Below, one piece after another: positions 60,990 through 64,000 of a stretch of DNA of 64,000 bases. The translations under genes and the position numbers were made by a program. Location of the stretch: the NCBI GenBank assembly GCA_963662965.1, contig OY759970.1, positions 2,790,001-2,854,000 on the forward strand, written 5' to 3'. Numbering within the stretch: position 1 is the first letter of the stretch; each line of letters opens with the position of its first letter. This DNA comes from DTWD01 sp963662965. GTDB taxonomy: Bacteria; Acidobacteriota; Vicinamibacteria; Vicinamibacterales; UBA8438. The notes beneath the pieces were generated by a model. It worked only from the letters and a program-made list of their open reading frames with translations. It was not told where the DNA came from and made no database searches.

Positions 60990-62564
60990 GTGGGTTTCTG
61001 CCAGAACAGAACGTGGCTCGGCGGGTTCGCACTGCTAGTCGTCGCGTCGGGGTGCGGGTGTGCGTCTCGTGCCGCGGCTGAGCAGCAGTCGTCGGATCCT
61101 GCGTCGGGACTCCGGTTCGAAGTGACCGCGGCCGCCGGGCTCCTGCCGGCGCCAACCGGCGGTCGGGTCATCGTCGCGGTGGGGACCGCCGATCAAGGTG
61201 AGCCACGCCTCCGGGTAGGGGCGCTCGCGCCGAACCCGCTGCCGATCTTCGCCGAAGATATCGTCGACTTCGGCCAGGCCCAGGTCTGGGTCGATGACCG
61301 GTCGGCCGCCTTTCCCTATCGGTCGCTGGGCGCGCTTCCGTCCGGCACCTATCGGGCGCAGGCCATCCTCGACGTCAGCCGCGACCTCCGTTCGGTCAAT
61401 GCGGCCGGCAACTATTACAGCCAGCCGCAGCGCTTCACCGTGACGGACGATGGAGGTTCGGTCGTCCGACTCGAGCTGAGCGAGCAGATTGCGCCGGCGG
61501 GCACGCCGGCGGAGACAGCGTATCTCCGCTTTCTTGAGATTCCGTCGCGGCGCTTATCCGACTTTCACGGCCGTCCGATCCGTTTGCGTGCCGGGGTGGT
61601 CCTGCCGCGCGGCTACGATACGGAACCGGCGCGGCGCTATCCGGTTCGGGTGCACGTGGGCGGCTACGGCGCGCGGTACACCGACGTGGCGCGCCTCATG
61701 CGACCGGGCACGGCATTCCGCGCCGCGTGGCTGCGCGACGACACGCCGCGCATGCTGCTCGTGCACCTCGATGGCGCCGGACCTAATGGCGACCCGTACC
61801 AGGTCAACTCCGACAACAACGGTCCGTATGGCGATGCCGTGGTTCACGAGTTGCTGCCGCTCCTGGAGTCGCGCTTTCGTGGTCGCGGCACGGGGGAGGC
61901 GCGGGTGATCGACGGCGAGTCGACCGGCGGCTGGGTGGCCCTCGCGCTGCAGCTGTTTTACCCCGATGCGTTCAACGGCGCGTGGTCGTATTGTCCCGAT
62001 GCCGTCGACTTCCGCCAGCTGCAGGTGATCGACATCTATGACGACAAGAACGTCTACGTCGACGCGAATGGGGAGGAGCGCCCCGCCGCGCGGACGCCGA
62101 GAGGGGTGGTCCGCTTCACGATGCGCCATGAGCTGGGGTTGGAGAATGCCCTTGGCTCCACGAGTAGCTGGACGCGCTCGGGCCGCCAGTGGGGCGCGTG
62201 GAATGCCGCCTTTGGTCCCAAAGGTGAGAACGGGTACCCGATCCCGCTCTTCGATCCCCTCAGCGGTGAGATCGACCGGACCGTCGCCGAGCACTGGGCG
62301 TCGTACGACCTGAGTCGGCACTTGGCGGGGCGGTGGTCGGAGCTCGCGCCGGCGCTCGAAGGCAAGCTACGTATCTGGATTGGCGAGTCCGACGACTACT
62401 TCCTCAATAACGCCGTGCATCTGCTCGATGACTTTCTCGGTGCGCAGGAACCGTCGCTCGACGTGCGCATTGAGTATGGAGTCGGCCGTGGTCACTGCTG
62501 GGTCGGCGCGACACCGTACGAGATCATGCAGCAGATGGGCGCTCGCACTGGAGCGTTTCCTTAG
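60990..62564 (+). CDS. lipoprotein esterase, alpha/beta hydrolase (esterase D-like)
   Basis: A 524-residue exported enzyme. The GTG at 60990 starts a short signal with LGGFALLVVASGCGCASRAA, a lipobox (ASGC), so it is probably a lipoprotein. An N-terminal beta domain (residues about 40-190) precedes the hydrolase domain, with nucleophile in RVIDGESTGGWVALALQLFY, acid probably in RIWIGESDDYFLN and histidine in YGVGRGHCWVGATPYE. This layout matches putative esterases with an Ig-like front domain. The substrate is unknown. It is divergent from the aldolase operon, and a three-hairpin repeat begins 12 bases after its stop. Confidence 0.8.
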   Translation: MGFCQNRTWLGGFALLVVASGCGCASRAAAEQQSSDPASGLRFEVTAAAGLLPAPTGGRVIVAVGTADQGEPRLRVGALAPNPLPIFAEDIVDFGQAQVWVDDRSAAFPYRSLGALPSGTYRAQAILDVSRDLRSVNAAGNYYSQPQRFTVTDDGGSVVRLELSEQIAPAGTPAETAYLRFLEIPSRRLSDFHGRPIRLRAGVVLPRGYDTEPARRYPVRVHVGGYGARYTDVARLMRPGTAFRAAWLRDDTPRMLLVHLDGAGPNGDPYQVNSDNNGPYGDAVVHELLPLLESRFRGRGTGEARVIDGESTGGWVALALQLFYPDAFNGAWSYCPDAVDFRQLQVIDIYDDKNVYVDANGEERPAARTPRGVVRFTMRHELGLENALGSTSSWTRSGRQWGAWNAAFGPKGENGYPIPLFDPLSGEIDRTVAEHWASYDLSRHLAGRWSELAPALEGKLRIWIGESDDYFLNNAVHLLDDFLGAQEPSLDVRIEYGVGRGHCWVGATPYEIMQQMGARTGAFP

Positions 62565-62576
62565 GATTTTCTTTGA

Positions 62577-62664
62577 CGGGGCTGGCTGCCCCGAACCCCG
62601 CCGCCGGCACTCGCGGGGCCCCCTTCGCCCCACTCCGTGCCGGCGGAGGCGCGCCGTGCGCGCC
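62577..62664 (+). repeat. three-hairpin intergenic element, copy 5
   Basis: Hairpin 1 is GGGGC-TGGCT-GCCCC. The outer stem of hairpin 2 pairs CCGCCGGCAC with GTGCCGGCGG, ten base pairs. Hairpin 3 is GGCGCGC-CGT-GCGCGCC (62648-62664). It separates the convergent esterase and lytic transglycosylase genes. Confidence 0.85.
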
Positions 62665-62669
62665 CTAGG

Positions 62670-64000
62670 TCAACGACCGCCGTATACGCGCTCGTAGGCC
62701 GCGTAGTTGGCGATCACTTCGCGTGCGAATCGGCGCGTCTCACTGTACGGAATACTGTCGACGAAGAAGTCGTCGCGCAGGTGACGGGTGCCGGCCCACC
62801 ACTCTGCAACGTGGTCCTCGCCCGCGTTGTACGCTGCAATCACCGGCAGCCGATTCCCGTCGAACATCTCGAGTAGATCGGCGTTGAGCCTGGCCGAAAT
62901 AGCGATGTTGACCGAGGGATCCATGAGGGTTGTGTCATCGATGTCACCAGACAGGATGTGCCCCACCCCGGCCCGTGCGGCGAGTGCTTCCGCCGTGTAC
63001 GGCATCACCTGCAGTAGTCCGACGGCGCCCACCGCAGAACGTGCGGCGGGGTCGAAGCGCGACTCGCGGCGCATTAGCGAGAGGAGCAGCACCGGATCCG
63101 CGCGGTGGGTTTGCGCCGAACCGACGACCGCGTTCCAGAAGGGCCGCGGGTAGACGAGCCTCCAGAAGTCGTCCGGCAACCCGCGCGCCGGTCGCTGGAG
63201 AAACGCGCCGAAATGGTCGACGAGCACGCGCGTCACGCTCGCATGGTCGCCGGCCGCGGCCGACGCCCGCGCCGCCAGGAGCGCCAGGCCGCGATCGCCA
63301 CGATGCTGGCCTAACAAGCGTCGCAAGTACCACGCGGCGTCGTCGGCCAGCCCGGCGCGCGCCAGCGCCATCGCCGCTTTGTATTCGGCACGGCTTTCGG
63401 AGGCGCTGCCGACCGCGAGATCCGGGAAGTCGAGGAGATCGTCGCTCTCGATGTCGGGGTCGGCTCCCTCTCGCGGCTCGTCGAGACGGGCGCGCGCGAT
63501 GATGCCGTAGTAGTGATACGGATAGCGTGAGGCGAGCGCCGCAAACGTTCGAGCCGCCGGCGCGGCCTCGCCGGTCTGCTCGCGTGCCACGGCGAGCCAG
63601 TACCGCGCGGCAAGCTCGAGGTCACCGCTCGGTCGTCGGCTGACGAGGCCGCGGAGGTTGGTGAGCGCGCGGTCGTGCTGGCCGGCCCGCAGGGCCGCCA
63701 CCCCGGCGCGCCACAGCATGTCGCGCTGGTCGTCGGCGGCGGTTGCCGACTGAAACAGACCGCGATAGAGGGCCAGCGCTTCATCGTTGTTTCCGATGGC
63801 GCCGAGGTAGGCGGCCAGGAGTAGCGCCGCGGCCCCACGCTGCGACGCCGTCGCGCCCGGCACCCGGCCTTCCCAGAGGTCACGACCAAGCCGCCGCGCG
63901 CGGTCGACGTCACCCATCCGGACGGCGAGACGGAAGTCGGTCAGGCGCACGCCCGGGAGTAAAGGGCTGCGGGCAAACGTGTCGTAAAACCGACTCGCCA
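62670..64000 (-). CDS. lytic transglycosylase (SLT family), 5' end outside window
   Basis: A peptidoglycan-cleaving lytic transglycosylase. The frame is open to the window end: before the GTG at 63950 it continues ASRFYDTFARSPLLPGV, so the true start lies beyond 64000. Tetratricopeptide-like helical repeats (ALALYRGLFQSATAADDQRD, AARYWLAVAREQTGEAAPAA) fill the first 270 residues, as in Slt70. The catalytic domain has the glutamate in LLLSLMRRESRFDPAARSAV, then GAVGLLQVMPYTAEALA and AAYNAGEDHV. The periplasm is the expected location. Confidence 0.92.
   Translation of the reverse strand, partial: ASRFYDTFARSPLLPGVRLTDFRLAVRMGDVDRARRLGRDLWEGRVPGATASQRGAAALLLAAYLGAIGNNDEALALYRGLFQSATAADDQRDMLWRAGVAALRAGQHDRALTNLRGLVSRRPSGDLELAARYWLAVAREQTGEAAPAARTFAALASRYPYHYYGIIARARLDEPREGADPDIESDDLLDFPDLAVGSASESRAEYKAAMALARAGLADDAAWYLRRLLGQHRGDRGLALLAARASAAAGDHASVTRVLVDHFGAFLQRPARGLPDDFWRLVYPRPFWNAVVGSAQTHRADPVLLLSLMRRESRFDPAARSAVGAVGLLQVMPYTAEALAARAGVGHILSGDIDDTTLMDPSVNIAISARLNADLLEMFDGNRLPVIAAYNAGEDHVAEWWAGTRHLRDDFFVDSIPYSETRRFAREVIANYAAYERVYGGR

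Noticed and set aside
1..64000. tRNA, rRNA, CRISPR arrays, integrases or prophage
   Set aside because: I saw no cloverleaf-like sequence with a T-loop GTTCGANTC in the right setting, no regularly spaced direct repeats and no recombinase motifs. A tRNAscan or CRISPR search could still find something missed by eye.

Overview
This 64 kb, GC-rich window looks like a chromosomal stretch of a Gram-negative acidobacterium, probably close to Vicinamibacteria. This is inference from gene content: a complete alternative complex III operon, an Oar-type TonB receptor with an N-terminal carboxypeptidase-like domain, lpxB, many secreted proteins and dispersed intergenic repeats. No rRNA, tRNA, CRISPR, phage or transposase gene was seen.

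Layout. 1-7.5 kb: the end of an OFA-type MFS transporter, a small secreted protein, a decayed pqqE, a TonB receptor resembling the PQQ receptor PqqU/YncD, a decayed M20 peptidase, a nest of inverted repeats and an HpaB-family enzyme. 7.6-13.8 kb: six co-directional genes in the order mxaR-S-A-C-K-L, the accessory module for maturing PQQ methanol dehydrogenase. 13.9-20.9 kb: a DUF2817 peptidase, a dead mazEF operon running into a frameshifted methyltransferase and a secreted protein, a CoA-transferase/dehydrogenase operon, a methyltransferase and an M48 protease. 21-28.4 kb: actABCDEF (alternative complex III). 28.5-35.8 kb: a membrane protein, an outer-membrane protein, an active/inactive M16 peptidase pair, lpxB, a CuA-cupredoxin/barrel fusion split by a stop codon, and a cytochrome c. 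35.9-52.7 kb: Oar-like receptor, queG, UPF0301, a broken hydrolase, amidohydrolase, rsgA, dinB, an ABC exporter, an ATP-grasp/metallopeptidase pair, ettA and a lone HicB. 52.9-64 kb: a broken Ser/Thr kinase-TolB gene with a coupled 29-residue membrane peptide, an aldolase/TRAP-TAXI/serine hydrolase operon, a lipoprotein esterase and a lytic transglycosylase running off the end.

Three themes stand out. First, the only PQQ biosynthesis gene here is broken, while a PqqU-like receptor and a full mxaRSACKL module are intact; this suggests PQQ scavenging, though genes outside the window could change that. Second, the intergenic space holds several families of structured repeats. One is a roughly 90-nt three-hairpin element found in six places, five of them directly after a stop codon in sense orientation, with stem sequences that change on both sides. 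Third, about nine genes carry frameshifts, nonsense codons or truncations. Some frameshifts could be assembly errors, but the stop codons and the truncations are less easily explained that way.
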